From positions 1 through 64,000 of the forward strand of contig JAJZDM010000003.1 of assembly GCA_021806005.1 (NCBI GenBank): a DNA stretch of 64,000 bases, read 5' to 3'. The position numbers and the translations under genes are program-made. This document shows positions 26,166-35,635 of the stretch, one piece after another (position 1 is the first letter of the stretch; every line of letters begins with the position of its first letter). The notes below the pieces were generated by a model. That model was not told where the DNA came from. It did not search any database and was given only the letters and a program-made list of their open reading frames with translations. Origin of the DNA: Acidobacteriota bacterium. Its GTDB lineage: Bacteria; Acidobacteriota; Terriglobia; Terriglobales; Acidobacteriaceae.

Positions 26166-27368
26166 TTGAGATTTTTCACATTCTCACTTCGCGTTGTAGC
26201 GATAAGCCTGTTGTCCGTCAGCGCCCTGCCTGCTCAGTCCGTGTCAACATCGAACGGTCCAACTTCCCCCGCATTGTCGCGAGATACGGTTGCGGGCTAC
26301 ATCGCTTCCAATCAGAAGGTCGTCACCCCTCAAGGGATTGAAGAGAATATACCCGTCCCGATCAACGGGATCACCCAATGGATCACCATCCGGGGGCGCG
26401 ATCGAAGGAATCCAGTTTTGCTCTATCTGCACGGTGGCCCAGGTAGCCCTTTCATGCCGCTCGCATGGACAGTTCAGCGTCCATGGGAGGACTACTTCAC
26501 CGTCGTCCAATGGGATCAACGGGGAGCTGGAAAGACCTATGCGGCGAACGATCCAGCGCTTGTGGCTCCAACCCTTACGCTGCCGCAAATGATCAGTGAT
26601 ACCGAAGAGGTTATTCGATATCTACAACGACATCTCGGCAAACAAAAGATCATCTTGTTGGGACACTCCTGGGGCAGTGTGCTCGGCGTTGCCGTTGCCG
26701 AACAACATCCCGAATGGCTCTACGCATATGTGGGAGTCGGTCAGTACATTGACTCCGCAATCAGCGAAGAACGAGGCTATCAGTTCGCATTAGTGCAAGC
26801 GCGAGCACAGAATAATCGTGAGGCGGAGCAAGAGCTGGACGCGATTGCTCCGTATCCAGGAGATCTTGACAAGCTCACTCTCGACAAGATTGGAATCGAA
26901 AGAAAGTGGCTCGTCTATTTTGGCGGCATAGCCTTTGGCCATCACGACATGTCTTTTGAGGACGGCGTAGAGACGATCTCCCCCGATTATTCACAACACG
27001 ATCTCGATGACATTGGACAGGCGATGGGCTTCACTATCCCTCGTCTTTTGCCATCGCTGCTGCATTTGGACTATCGAAATAAAACGAATTTCCATTGCCC
27101 GGTCTTCATCTTCGCCGGACGGCACGACTATGCCACGTCTCACGACTTGGCCTTTCAATGGTTCGAGACCATTCACGCTCCAGAGAAGAAGTTCGTCTGG
27201 TTTGAAAACTCTAGCCACCTCATTCCAGAAGAAGAGCCAGGACGCTTCCTCGTTGAGCTGGTTTCACTCGTGAGACCACTCGCCGTAAGAGCAGGAGACG
27301 CACCACCCTCGGATCTTCCGCCACAGAAAATCAAGAGTGTACATAGGCCACGGCAAGACGAGCAATAA
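26166..27368 (+). CDS. Secreted alpha/beta hydrolase, proline iminopeptidase-like (S33)
   Basis: Alpha/beta-hydrolase with complete S33-type motifs: YLHGGPGSPF (oxyanion loop), VVQWDQRGAGKTYA, nucleophile elbow LLGHSWGSVLG, acid in FAGRHDYATS and catalytic His in NSSHLIPEEEP. A TTG start at 26166 is preferred: AAAGGAA lies about seven bases upstream, and translation then opens directly with a clean signal peptide (RFFTFSLRVVAISLLSVSALPAQS). ATG 26040 and 26070 in the same frame are alternatives. The 400-residue enzyme is probably exported and hydrolyses short peptides or esters; the substrate is not known. The gene is less GC-rich than its neighbours and precedes a broken patatin gene, so it may have been acquired. 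Confidence 0.82.
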   Translation: MRFFTFSLRVVAISLLSVSALPAQSVSTSNGPTSPALSRDTVAGYIASNQKVVTPQGIEENIPVPINGITQWITIRGRDRRNPVLLYLHGGPGSPFMPLAWTVQRPWEDYFTVVQWDQRGAGKTYAANDPALVAPTLTLPQMISDTEEVIRYLQRHLGKQKIILLGHSWGSVLGVAVAEQHPEWLYAYVGVGQYIDSAISEERGYQFALVQARAQNNREAEQELDAIAPYPGDLDKLTLDKIGIERKWLVYFGGIAFGHHDMSFEDGVETISPDYSQHDLDDIGQAMGFTIPRLLPSLLHLDYRNKTNFHCPVFIFAGRHDYATSHDLAFQWFETIHAPEKKFVWFENSSHLIPEEEPGRFLVELVSLVRPLAVRAGDAPPSDLPPQKIKSVHRPRQDEQ

Positions 27369-27484
27369 CGATTGAAGCCGATACCAGCCTTGCCGTCGAT
27401 AGAGTAGCGAACCCTAACTCCCTTAGCGTTGAATTGCAACCCCAGGAAAGGCAATCGGCCTTGCAGAGATCCCCCCAGAGAAAC

Positions 27485-28013
27485 TTCTCCTCCAAGGTTG
27501 CTTTGGCTGATTCTGAGCGCAAACATCATTGCTCAACAGGCTCAATTGCTGTCGGGTATGCCTGTTGAGCAACCCGCTCACGCCGTCATGCGCTCAGGTT
27601 TGACGACGGATTAAGGATCAATGGAAGACACACTGAAATGAACACATTCTAGTTCCCCTCAATAGCACCACCGAATCGCAAGAGCATCGGTGTTGCCCCT
27701 TGAAGGCGGCGGCGTGCTGGGTCTTGTGCACATCGGAGTGCTCCAATGGCTCGAAGAGCAACGCATCCCTGTAGATCGCCTTTCGGGTACGAGCGTGGGA
27801 GCTTTGTATGCCTCTGGTTTGAGGCCGAGACAAATCCGAGACATAGCCCAGAGCAGACGTTTTTTCACGGTCTTCACTTTGCAAACTCTCTACGAAGATA
27901 TTCGGGCTACGTCCAATGAAGCGTTCAAGAGCAAGCTGCACAGCTCCGGCGCGCATGACAATTCATTCACGTGGAGATACCTTTCTTTCTTTCTCAGCTC
28001 TGCAATCGTCTAA
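27485..28013 (+). pseudogene. Truncated, frameshifted patatin-like phospholipase
   Basis: Remnant of a patatin-family lipid acyl hydrolase. The glycine-rich oxyanion block reads [32 protein letters not shown] (split over 27700-27800), with the nucleophile Ser in GTSVG. Just before it a CCCC run (about 27696) breaks the frame: removing one C joins an upstream NRKSIGVA to LEGGG. After GTSVGA the usual glycine-rich ALVGG-type stretch is missing, the frame stops at 28013, and most of the roughly 300-residue domain is absent. An upstream frame with a signal-peptide-like LLWLILSANIIAQQ and a stop at 27614 may be its old N-terminus. Non-functional by inspection. Confidence 0.65.
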
Positions 28014-28020
28014 GAGTTGC

Positions 28021-30519
28021 ATGTGCCGTCAGCATCCAACGCGCAACGGTCTTCTTCTCTTCGCTGTGCTTTCCCTTGCCCTTCCCCTCCTTGCCCAAAC
28101 GAAGGCGCCTTCTTTCAAGATTTACATCACCGTAGTAGACGAAAACGGAATCGCCGTCCGCGGCTCCGCTCTCACCATCACCCAGCCTAACGAACCAACA
28201 GTTGAACTGCTTACTGACCAGTTCGGACACGTCCAATTCGTTCTCACCTCGAAAGCTCCTTACCAGATTCTGGGTAACAAGCAGGGCTTTTACCAGACCA
28301 CCAAAGGCAACCTCAACCCGGCCATCCCTGACATACAGATCACAATGGCCCATGAGCAGTACATTCGCCAGCAGGTCAACGTCACTGCTTCAACGCCCGT
28401 CATCGACACCCAGCAGTTCGCAGACGCCTCCATCATGAGCATGCCGGAGATCGTCAACATACCGTACGTCGTCGGTCGCAACATTCAGAACATCTTCCCT
28501 TTCAATCCCGGCGTCGTGCAGGATCCATCCGGTCAGGCGCATGTCGCCGGATCTCCCACCTACGCTACGCTGGACCAACTCGACAGCCTCGATCTCCGCT
28601 CTCCAGACACCGGCGATCTCTCCCTGCACGTCAGCACGGATGCGGTCCGCAACATCGTCATTGAAAGCACCCGTTATCCCGTCGAATACGGCCGCGCTAC
28701 CGGCGGCATCATCGCTTATTCCAGCGGCATGGGAGACAACCACTTACGCTTCAACGTCACCAACTTCGTGCCTTCTTACACACTCAATAACGGTGTCCAC
28801 TTTGACAAGTTCATCCCTCGAATCACGGTCTCCGGTCCCGTTCGCAAAAATCACATCTGGTTCTTCAACGGCTTTGATATGGACTACGCCAGCGGATACA
28901 CCATCGGTCTGCCCGCCAACGCCGACACCGATCCCCTTTGGGACGAGAGCGACCTCCTGCGCTTTCAATTCAAGCTCACACCGCGCAACAATCTCTTCGC
29001 CTCGGTGCTCTTCAACGATGATTACTCCCGCTATAACGGGCTCTCCACCCTGATTCCGCAGGCCAGCACTACCAAGACGGACACCGTCGCATGGCTGCCC
29101 TACTTCCGCGACCAGCAAGTCTTCTCCAACGGATCTTTGCTGGATGTCTCTGTCGGCGTCACCCGCATCCATAATGGCTCGGAGCCGAACGGAAATATAC
29201 CCTACGCGCTGACTCCCAACGTCGCCGAGGGCAGCTACTTTCAGAGCCTCACCGACCTCTCCAGCCGATTCCAGGAAAATGCGATCCTCTACCTGAACCC
29301 GCGCAAATGGCTTGGAACGCACGAGGCCCAGTTCGGAGTGGACTTTGAGCAGATCAGCTTTGGCCAGCGCTTCTTCAACACTTCCGTCAGCTACCTCCGC
29401 GAGAACGGCACCCTGCTTCGCCAGAGCACCTTTCCCTCCGTGCCTGCCTTCCAACGGTCGAACGCAGACTACTCGAGCTACGCGCAGGACCACTGGCAAC
29501 TTTCCAAGAGCCTGGCTCTCGAACCCGGTCTGCGCTTTGACTGGGATGAGATCGTGCGCCGTCCGCTCTACTCTCCACGCTTCGCCGCTGTCTTCGCTCC
29601 GGGCAAGGTTCCCTCCACCAAAATCTCCGCCGGCATCGGCGTCTACTACGAACACACCCAGCTTGAATATCTGGAAGAGGCCTTGGAGGGGCCACGGTAT
29701 GATACCAACTACGCCGCAGACGGTGTCACCCCGCTCAGCCCTGTCTATACCACCACATTTACTGCAGATTACAGTCAGCTACGTGCGCCGCGGGTCATCA
29801 ACTGGAGCGTAGAGCTCGAGCAAAAGCTGCCCTTCTCCACCTATGCCACTTTCAGCTACATGCACAAAAGCGGAAAAGACTTTCTGGTCTTCGCCGATCA
29901 GAATCTTCCCTCTTTCTTCGGCAACTATCTGCTCACCAATCAACGTACCTCGGACTATCACGCCGAAACCATCAGCCTGCGCCACAACTTTCCTCACGGC
30001 TACGTCGTCTATGGCGCCTACACCCGCTCCCAGGCTACGACGAACGCCGCCGTCACATATTCACCCACGATCGGCGAACTGGGTCCCCAGCAGCCCGGCC
30101 CAGAGGCATGGAATGTTCCCAACCGCCTTCTTGCCTGGGGATGGCTCCCCACGTTCTTCAAAGAGTGGGATCTGGTCTACGCCCTGGATTACCGAACCGG
30201 CCTTCCCTACACCGCCATCAACGCGGACCAGGTCGTCGTCGGCAAACCAAACTCGTATTCCTTCCCCGTTTACATGTCCCTCGACCCTGGCGTCGAGTGG
30301 AAGTTTCACTTTGGCGGCTATTACTTTGGCTTGCGCGGCTTTGTCGAAAACGTCACGGGTCGACAGAATCCTACAGTGATCCAGAACAACATAGACTCCC
30401 CGGAGTTCGGCGTCCCTACCGAACCCCTGGGCCGAGCCCTTTCGGCCCGCCTTCGTCTGATCAGCACAGACCCCAACAAGACTGTTCACAAGAGTTGGTT
30501 TAGCCGCTTCTTTAAGTAG
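28021..30519 (+). CDS. Oar-like TonB-dependent receptor, copy 1
   Basis: Outer-membrane beta-barrel protein of 832 residues. A signal peptide (GLLLFAVLSLALPLLAQT) leads to a carboxypeptidase-regulatory-like domain (about 25-110: FKIYITVVDENGIAVRGSAL ... GFYQTTKGNLNPAI). A plug-like region (about 130-260) has VNIPYVVGRNIQNIFPFNPG and YPVEYGRATGGIIAYSS. A long barrel follows, ending in aromatic ARLRLI...WFSRFFK. Such receptors in Acidobacteriota are thought to take up or bind large substrates; the ligand is unknown. ATG 28021 aligns with the start of copy 2 (31156), and the two have nearly the same length. It begins eight bases after the patatin relic ends. Confidence 0.85.
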   Translation: MCRQHPTRNGLLLFAVLSLALPLLAQTKAPSFKIYITVVDENGIAVRGSALTITQPNEPTVELLTDQFGHVQFVLTSKAPYQILGNKQGFYQTTKGNLNPAIPDIQITMAHEQYIRQQVNVTASTPVIDTQQFADASIMSMPEIVNIPYVVGRNIQNIFPFNPGVVQDPSGQAHVAGSPTYATLDQLDSLDLRSPDTGDLSLHVSTDAVRNIVIESTRYPVEYGRATGGIIAYSSGMGDNHLRFNVTNFVPSYTLNNGVHFDKFIPRITVSGPVRKNHIWFFNGFDMDYASGYTIGLPANADTDPLWDESDLLRFQFKLTPRNNLFASVLFNDDYSRYNGLSTLIPQASTTKTDTVAWLPYFRDQQVFSNGSLLDVSVGVTRIHNGSEPNGNIPYALTPNVAEGSYFQSLTDLSSRFQENAILYLNPRKWLGTHEAQFGVDFEQISFGQRFFNTSVSYLRENGTLLRQSTFPSVPAFQRSNADYSSYAQDHWQLSKSLALEPGLRFDWDEIVRRPLYSPRFAAVFAPGKVPSTKISAGIGVYYEHTQLEYLEEALEGPRYDTNYAADGVTPLSPVYTTTFTADYSQLRAPRVINWSVELEQKLPFSTYATFSYMHKSGKDFLVFADQNLPSFFGNYLLTNQRTSDYHAETISLRHNFPHGYVVYGAYTRSQATTNAAVTYSPTIGELGPQQPGPEAWNVPNRLLAWGWLPTFFKEWDLVYALDYRTGLPYTAINADQVVVGKPNSYSFPVYMSLDPGVEWKFHFGGYYFGLRGFVENVTGRQNPTVIQNNIDSPEFGVPTEPLGRALSARLRLISTDPNKTVHKSWFSRFFK

Positions 30520-30540
30520 AAGCCTGGCGCTGCAGAGAGC

Positions 30541-30779
30541 CGCGGCATCGCCACAGCAGCCGAGATGGGTGTATACGGCTGGCAGGGCGACCGCTGGCTC
30601 ATCGAAGGCCACGGCGTCGATCCGGACATCGCCGTCGAGACCTTACCCATGACGGCTATGAAGGTCAGATGCGCAACGGCAGGCCGCCTTCGATCTGCTC
30701 CAGCAGAAGATCAAAGCCGACCCCAACCACGTCCCACCGCATCCGCCCTACCCCGAACAAATCCTTCTACTACAAGCAG
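30541..30779 (+). pseudogene. C-terminal relic of a second tricorn-type protease
   Basis: The DNA is clearly homologous to the end of the intact protease gene (about 25380-25620). It encodes GIATAAEMGVYG, WLIEGHGVDPDI and, across three frames, DAQRQAAFDLLQQKIKADPN, VPPHPPYP and NKSFYYKQ. Three single-base changes break it: a missing C near 30650 (CCC ATG for CCC CAT), a missing T near 30667 (GGT CA for GGT TCA) and an extra C near 30753 in a C-run. The original stop is lost. Differences from the intact copy show that it derives from a diverged paralogue. Nothing of the upstream 1000 codons remains. Confidence 0.8.
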
Positions 30780-31155
30780 AACACGGCAACAGCGGGCAGG
30801 TCCTGCGCGAATGCGTTGGGTCTGCCCTCTCTTGCTTTCGCAGGAAGAACGTTGTCCCGCAGGGGATCGATCGTTTGATCCGCGGCCGACGGCGTTGCAC
30901 CGCTTCGCTCCGAATATCAAGTTCAGAAACTTTCTGTACCGATCGCAAGCAGCCGCAACGCCACGGCGTCGTGACTTTTTTCTGTAACTACTGCGACGTT
31001 GAAGGATCATGCTTCTCGGTCGCCCATGGGGCCGCGCATCGTTGAGAAGCGATGTGGACATCATGGCGGAATTCTCTGCGCAGCAAGAGAGATCAAAATC
31101 GTCCTGTCCGCCACATTTTTCCCTTCACAGCTATACAATCGTGCTGAGGATTTGC
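30780..31155. other. Leader region of the second receptor gene
   Basis: About 375 bases without a recognised gene. The last 40 bases (about 31115-31155) resemble the bases just before receptor copy 1 (sharing CAGCT, ACAATCGT/GCAATCGT and TTGCATG), so the duplication included a short leader. The receptor frame is open back to 31009, but that extension is not shared with copy 1. Confidence 0.5.
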
Positions 31156-33651
31156 ATGCGCTGTCCGCCTCCAACGCGCACCCTGCTTCTTCTCATCGCG
31201 GGCCTCTGTCTTGCCCATCAGGATCCAGCGCGCGCGCAGATCTCTTCTGCTCACATCCTCATAACCGTTCTGGACGAGAACGGAGTGGTTGTAGCCGGCG
31301 CATCCCTGACAATTACACAGCCAAACCAACCAGCCGTCGCGCTGTCCACCGACCGCGCCGGCCAGGCCGAACTGGTCCTGACATCGAACGCTGTCTACCA
31401 GATCCTTGCCGACAAGCAAGGCTTCTATCAGACCATCAGGGGCAACCTTGACCCAGCCGTCGCGGAGGTCGAGATCACTCTCGCCCATGAGCAGATCGTC
31501 CGCCAGCAGGTCAACGTTACCGACTCCAGCCCCGCCATCGACCCCCGGCAGTTCTCGGACGCCTCCACCATGAGCACTCCCGAGATCGTCAATATTCCCT
31601 ATATCGTCGATCGTGATATTCAGGACATCTTTCCCTTCAACCCCGGCGTCATCCAGGATCCCTCTGGCCAGGCACACGTCGCCGGGTCACCCACCTACGC
31701 CACGCTCGATGAACTCGATGGCTTCGATCTCCGCTCTCCAGACACCGGCGATCTATCGCTCCACGTCAGCACCGATGCCATCCGCAACATCGTCATTGAC
31801 AGCACCCGCTATCCCGTCCAGTACGGTCGCGCTACCGGGGGTGTCATCGCTTTTTCCAGCGGCATGGGAGACAACCACCTGCGCTTCAATGCCACGGACT
31901 TCATCCCCTCCTATCTGATCAACAACGGCGTTCACTTCGACAAGTTCATACCCCGGGTCACCATCTCTGGTCCTATCCGCAAGAACCACTCCTGGTTCTT
32001 CAACGGCTTTGATATGGAGTACTCCAGCGGCTACGTCAGGGGCCTTCCTTCCAACGCCGACACCGATCCCCTCTGGATGGAGAGCGACCTGCCACGCGTT
32101 CAGATCAACCTGACGCCGCGGAACAACCTCTTTCTCTCCACCCTCTTCAACAACTCCTACTCCCGCTACAACGGGCTCTCCACCCTGGTTCCGCAGGCCA
32201 GCACAACCAAGACAGACGTCATCGCCTGGTTTCCCTACGTCCGTGACCAGCAGGTGTTCTCCAACGGAACACTGCTGGATGTCGCTGCCGGCGTCACCCG
32301 CATCCACAACGGCTCAGAGCCGAACGGGAACACCCCCTTCCAGGTAACGCCGGAGATCTCCGAGGGCAGTTACTTTCAGAGCCTGACCGATCTATCCAGC
32401 CGCTATGCGGAGAATGCGACCCTCTATTTGAGCCCACGCAAATGGATGGGCTCGCACGAACTCCAGTTCGGCCTGGACCTCGACCAGATAACCTTCGGCC
32501 AGCGCTTCTTCAACACCTCCATCAGCTATCTGCGCGAGGATGGCACGCTCCTTCGCCAAAGCACCTTCCCCTCCGCGCCGCCCTTCCAGCGAGAGAACGC
32601 CGACGACTCCGGCTACATGCAGGATCACTGGCAACTCTCTCACAGCCTCTCCTTTGAACCCGGGTTGCGTTTTGACTGGGACCAGATCATACGCCGTCCG
32701 CTCTACTCTCCGCGCATCGCCGCAGTCTTCGCCCCGGGCAGGGTTCCATCAACAAAGATCTCCGCCGGTGTCGGCGTCTACTATGAGCACACCCAACTGG
32801 AGTACATCGAGGAGGCTCTCGAAGGTCCGCGCTACGACACCTCCTTTGCCGCCAATGGGACTACCCCTCTCGGCCCTCCAGTAACCACCACCTTCAGCGT
32901 GGACTACTCTCTGCTGCGCGCCCCCAAGGTCATCAACTGGAGCGTTGAACTTGAGCAGAAGCTGCCCTTTTCTACCTTCGCCACCCTCAGCTACATGCAC
33001 AAGAGCGGAACGGACTTCCTGGTCTTTGCGGATCAGAACCTGCCCAGCTACTTTGGCAACTACCTTCTCACCAACCAGCGCACCTCGGACTATCACGCCG
33101 TCACCATCTCGCTCCGCCACAACTTCCGCAACGGCTACGTCCTTGATGGAGCCTATACACGCTCCCTGGCCTACACCAACGCGGCCGTCAGCTACTCGCC
33201 TTCCATGGGCGAACTCGGCCCGCAGCAGCCTGGTCCCGAACCCTGGAACGTGCCCAACCGCATCCTTTCCTGGGGATGGCTCCCCACCTTCCTGAAACAA
33301 TGGGACCTGGTCTATGCCCTCGACTACCGTACCGGCTTTCCGTATACAGCCATCGACGCAAACCAGGTGGTGCAAGGCAAACCGAACTCCTACTCCTTCC
33401 CCGTCTACATGTCCCTCAGCCCCGGAGTGGAGTGGAAGTTTCACCTTGGCGGCGATTACTACGGCCTGCGCGGCTTCGTAGAAAATATCACCGGACGGCA
33501 GAACCCCACCGTGATCAACAACAACATCGACTCCCCGCAGTTTGGAATTCCCACGGAACCGCTGGGCCGGGCGTTTACAGCCCGAATCCGCCTCATTAGT
33601 ACCAAGGCCAACAAGAGCCATCGCAAGAGCTTTTTCAGCCGATTTTTCTAA
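31156..33651 (+). CDS. Oar-like TonB-dependent receptor, copy 2
   Basis: A paralogue of the receptor at 28021-30519 with the same layout over 831 residues. It has a signal peptide (TRTLLLLIAGLCLAHQ ... ARAQ), a carboxypeptidase-like domain (HILITVLDENGVVVAGASL), a plug-like region with IPYIVDRDIQDIFPFNPG and YPVQYGRATGGVIAFSSGMG, and a barrel ending FFSRFF. Most blocks are identical or nearly so (for example GSPTYATLD, FFNGFDM, YSRYNGLSTL, NLPSYFGNYLLTNQRTSDYHA). Differences cluster in the N-terminal domain and some barrel loops, as expected for a change in ligand. GAGGA upstream of ATG 31156 supports the start. It follows the tricorn relic and precedes tRNA-Lys. Confidence 0.85.
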   Translation: MRCPPPTRTLLLLIAGLCLAHQDPARAQISSAHILITVLDENGVVVAGASLTITQPNQPAVALSTDRAGQAELVLTSNAVYQILADKQGFYQTIRGNLDPAVAEVEITLAHEQIVRQQVNVTDSSPAIDPRQFSDASTMSTPEIVNIPYIVDRDIQDIFPFNPGVIQDPSGQAHVAGSPTYATLDELDGFDLRSPDTGDLSLHVSTDAIRNIVIDSTRYPVQYGRATGGVIAFSSGMGDNHLRFNATDFIPSYLINNGVHFDKFIPRVTISGPIRKNHSWFFNGFDMEYSSGYVRGLPSNADTDPLWMESDLPRVQINLTPRNNLFLSTLFNNSYSRYNGLSTLVPQASTTKTDVIAWFPYVRDQQVFSNGTLLDVAAGVTRIHNGSEPNGNTPFQVTPEISEGSYFQSLTDLSSRYAENATLYLSPRKWMGSHELQFGLDLDQITFGQRFFNTSISYLREDGTLLRQSTFPSAPPFQRENADDSGYMQDHWQLSHSLSFEPGLRFDWDQIIRRPLYSPRIAAVFAPGRVPSTKISAGVGVYYEHTQLEYIEEALEGPRYDTSFAANGTTPLGPPVTTTFSVDYSLLRAPKVINWSVELEQKLPFSTFATLSYMHKSGTDFLVFADQNLPSYFGNYLLTNQRTSDYHAVTISLRHNFRNGYVLDGAYTRSLAYTNAAVSYSPSMGELGPQQPGPEPWNVPNRILSWGWLPTFLKQWDLVYALDYRTGFPYTAIDANQVVQGKPNSYSFPVYMSLSPGVEWKFHLGGDYYGLRGFVENITGRQNPTVINNNIDSPQFGIPTEPLGRAFTARIRLISTKANKSHRKSFFSRFF

Positions 33652-33784
33652 CAGAGCATGCGCCTGAACGAAGCCGCATCCGAGCTCAATTCCACTCCAG
33701 ACACTCGATCCTGATCTTCGAGATCCGGAGAAACTGCGCTCTTTGCAGCCGTGTGGCGTCGGCACGCTACCAGAAAAGGAGGAG

Positions 33785-33802
33785 CGGCAGAACGATCTGC
33801 CG
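33785..33802 (+). terminator. Short hairpin downstream of the second receptor
   Basis: CGGCAGA-ACGA-TCTGCCG forms a 7-bp stem with a 4-nt loop, 133 bases after the receptor stop and before the oppositely oriented tRNA-Lys. There is no T-run; termination is only a possibility. Confidence 0.35.
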
Positions 33803-33861
33803 ATCAGCCCTGCGCGCAGCCGCAAGGGCTTCTGTACTCTCTTCCGCCCTCTGTGAAACTA

Positions 33862-33937
33862 TGGTGAGCGGGCTGGGGCTCGAACCCAGGACCAACGCCT
33901 TAAAAGGGCGATGCTCTACCAACTGAGCTACCCGCTC
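33862..33937 (-). tRNA. tRNA-Lys (anticodon TTT)
   Basis: On the minus strand GAGCGGG begins the acceptor stem and CCCGCTC-A-CCA ends it, with CCA encoded. The D arm reads GCTCAGTTGGTAGAGC, the anticodon loop CTTTTAA (TTT) is closed by CGCC/GGCG, and the T arm has GGGTTCGAGCCCC. Length is 76 nt. It reads lysine codons AAA and AAG. Confidence 0.95.
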
Positions 33938-34003
33938 GCTCCTGATCTAAGTTAGCACGGATCAAGCAGTGAAGGCGCGCCCGGGGCCCGACACAGCAGG
34001 GTG

Positions 34004-35635
34004 TCATCTCTGCGGCTCAGGCGCAAGCCGGCATACCTTGATGACGCCGTTGTTGTAAGGACATGTATAGGCCGTGGGGGCAGAGGCGTGCAGCACCATC
34101 CAGTCAACCCCGAGAGGCAGCAATCGAGCGTTGCGTTCGGCGTCGGTCTCGGTCGAGAGGTTGACCTGCGCATCGGCGCCCTGCAGCCACTGCTCGGCCA
34201 GTCGAGGCGTGATGGCAGCTTCCCCGCCGTCCTTGGAGTAGTCCGGCACGGCGCTGCGCAGAGCGAGCGGACGAAACGTCTGCGCGTCTTCACCGTCCTC
34301 GTTTACGTACTTCGTATCCAAAGCAAAGAGCGCGTCCGGCGGGGTATTGCTGCGGCACCAAAGGAAGGCGCGCACCCAAGGGTTGGGACTCTGAGTGGCC
34401 AGCCAGGGAAACTCGATGGGGTCGGAGGCTGGGTAGGTCTGGCGCTGCACGTAAAACATCACAGCCGCAAGACCCAACAGCGCGGCAACCGGCGCGGCGG
34501 TCAGAACGGCTCGCGTCAAACCGGAGCGCGCTCGCCGGTGCGCCTCGATCGCCATCTCGGTGAGCGTCGCGCCCAGCAGCAGAGACATCACAGCGTAGAT
34601 CATCAGGTAGACGCGGAGTGGCTGCATGCGCGCCACAAGGTGGGTCTGGCTGCCCTCCTGGGCGAAGAGCAGGGCCGTCAGGCTGGCAATGCATCCCAGC
34701 GCAATCCCGGCGCGGCAGAGCGCCTCCGCAGTGCGGCTCCACGGATTCCTCTGCCTGCGGTAACGCAGCAGGAGCAGCCCAAGCACCACCAACGGACCCA
34801 CCAGACCCAGCCGTTCATACCACTGCCATTGGGAGAGAAACCAGTAGTAACGCGACCTCTCCGCGTCCACCAGGGCGGATGTCTCCACCGGTGCAAACAG
34901 ATGCATGGCGGCGGCGAGTAGCAACGCCAGGACGGCCAGGAGGGTGTAACCCAGGGAACTCCGGCGCAGGCGGGTGACGAGCAGGACAACAAGGAAACCA
35001 AAGGCATAAGCGGCCATCAACGGATGCAGGGCCGCAGCCAGGGCAAGGCAAAGACCGGACCGCAGAAGCGGTCGGACCCAGGTACCTCCCTGGAGATCAA
35101 CGTCAAGCGCGAAGGCGAGCGCCAGCAGCGAGAGAGGCGTCGAGAAGCTGCGCGCCGTCACATAAGGATCCATCAACAGCAGCGAAGTCCCCGCGATGGG
35201 CAGGCACCAGAAGGCGCAGAGCAGACAGAGCCCGGCAAACTGCGCCACTGGATTGGCTACGGTTCGCCGCACAATCTCCAGCCCTGCGTAGAGCGTCAGC
35301 CAGATGCTGAACAGATCCCCCAGCATCAGCACCCAGGCCAGAGAGAGATGTGTCTGGCGCACCACCAACGCAAGCACCGGAGCAAAGACCGAGTAGTGAA
35401 GGGGTTCGCTGACGAAGACTCTGTAATGTGGAAACAGGGTCGGGTTCAGGGTAAGCTGAACCCCGGCGACATAGAGGCCACCGTCTTCCGACAAGGGATG
35501 GTAGCCGTTGATCAGCAGGGTTGCCGGTACGAGCAACGCAAGCAAAAGTATCCAGATGAGCCGGCCCAGGGAGAACTGCCAGGGCTTTGGCGCTGTGGAA
35601 GGATGGGCCGGTCCGGCCACTTCAGCGAGTTGCAT
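34004..35635 (-). CDS. Multi-spanning membrane protein of unknown function
   Basis: A 543-residue protein with about ten to twelve hydrophobic helices through residue 430 (examples: LIWILLLALLVPATLLI, FAGLCLLCAFWCLPIAGTSLLL, LGYTLLAVLALLLAAAMHLF). A soluble C-terminal domain follows (about 430-543) with TPPDALFALDTKYV, RLAEQWLQGADAQVN and GVDWMVLHASAPTAYTCPYNNG. The topology, many helices then an extracytoplasmic domain, resembles polyprenyl-linked glycosyltransferases and similar membrane enzymes, but no catalytic signature was recognised. ATG 35635 is preferred over an upstream in-frame start at 35689. It is divergent from the flippase-like gene (35795), with which it shares a 160-base control region. 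Confidence 0.7.
   Translation of the reverse strand: MQLAEVAGPAHPSTAPKPWQFSLGRLIWILLLALLVPATLLINGYHPLSEDGGLYVAGVQLTLNPTLFPHYRVFVSEPLHYSVFAPVLALVVRQTHLSLAWVLMLGDLFSIWLTLYAGLEIVRRTVANPVAQFAGLCLLCAFWCLPIAGTSLLLMDPYVTARSFSTPLSLLALAFALDVDLQGGTWVRPLLRSGLCLALAAALHPLMAAYAFGFLVVLLVTRLRRSSLGYTLLAVLALLLAAAMHLFAPVETSALVDAERSRYYWFLSQWQWYERLGLVGPLVVLGLLLLRYRRQRNPWSRTAEALCRAGIALGCIASLTALLFAQEGSQTHLVARMQPLRVYLMIYAVMSLLLGATLTEMAIEAHRRARSGLTRAVLTAAPVAALLGLAAVMFYVQRQTYPASDPIEFPWLATQSPNPWVRAFLWCRSNTPPDALFALDTKYVNEDGEDAQTFRPLALRSAVPDYSKDGGEAAITPRLAEQWLQGADAQVNLSTETDAERNARLLPLGVDWMVLHASAPTAYTCPYNNGVIKVCRLAPEPQR

Noticed and set aside
31009..31155. 49-residue extension of receptor copy 2
   Set aside because: It is not shared with copy 1 and lies before the signal peptide.
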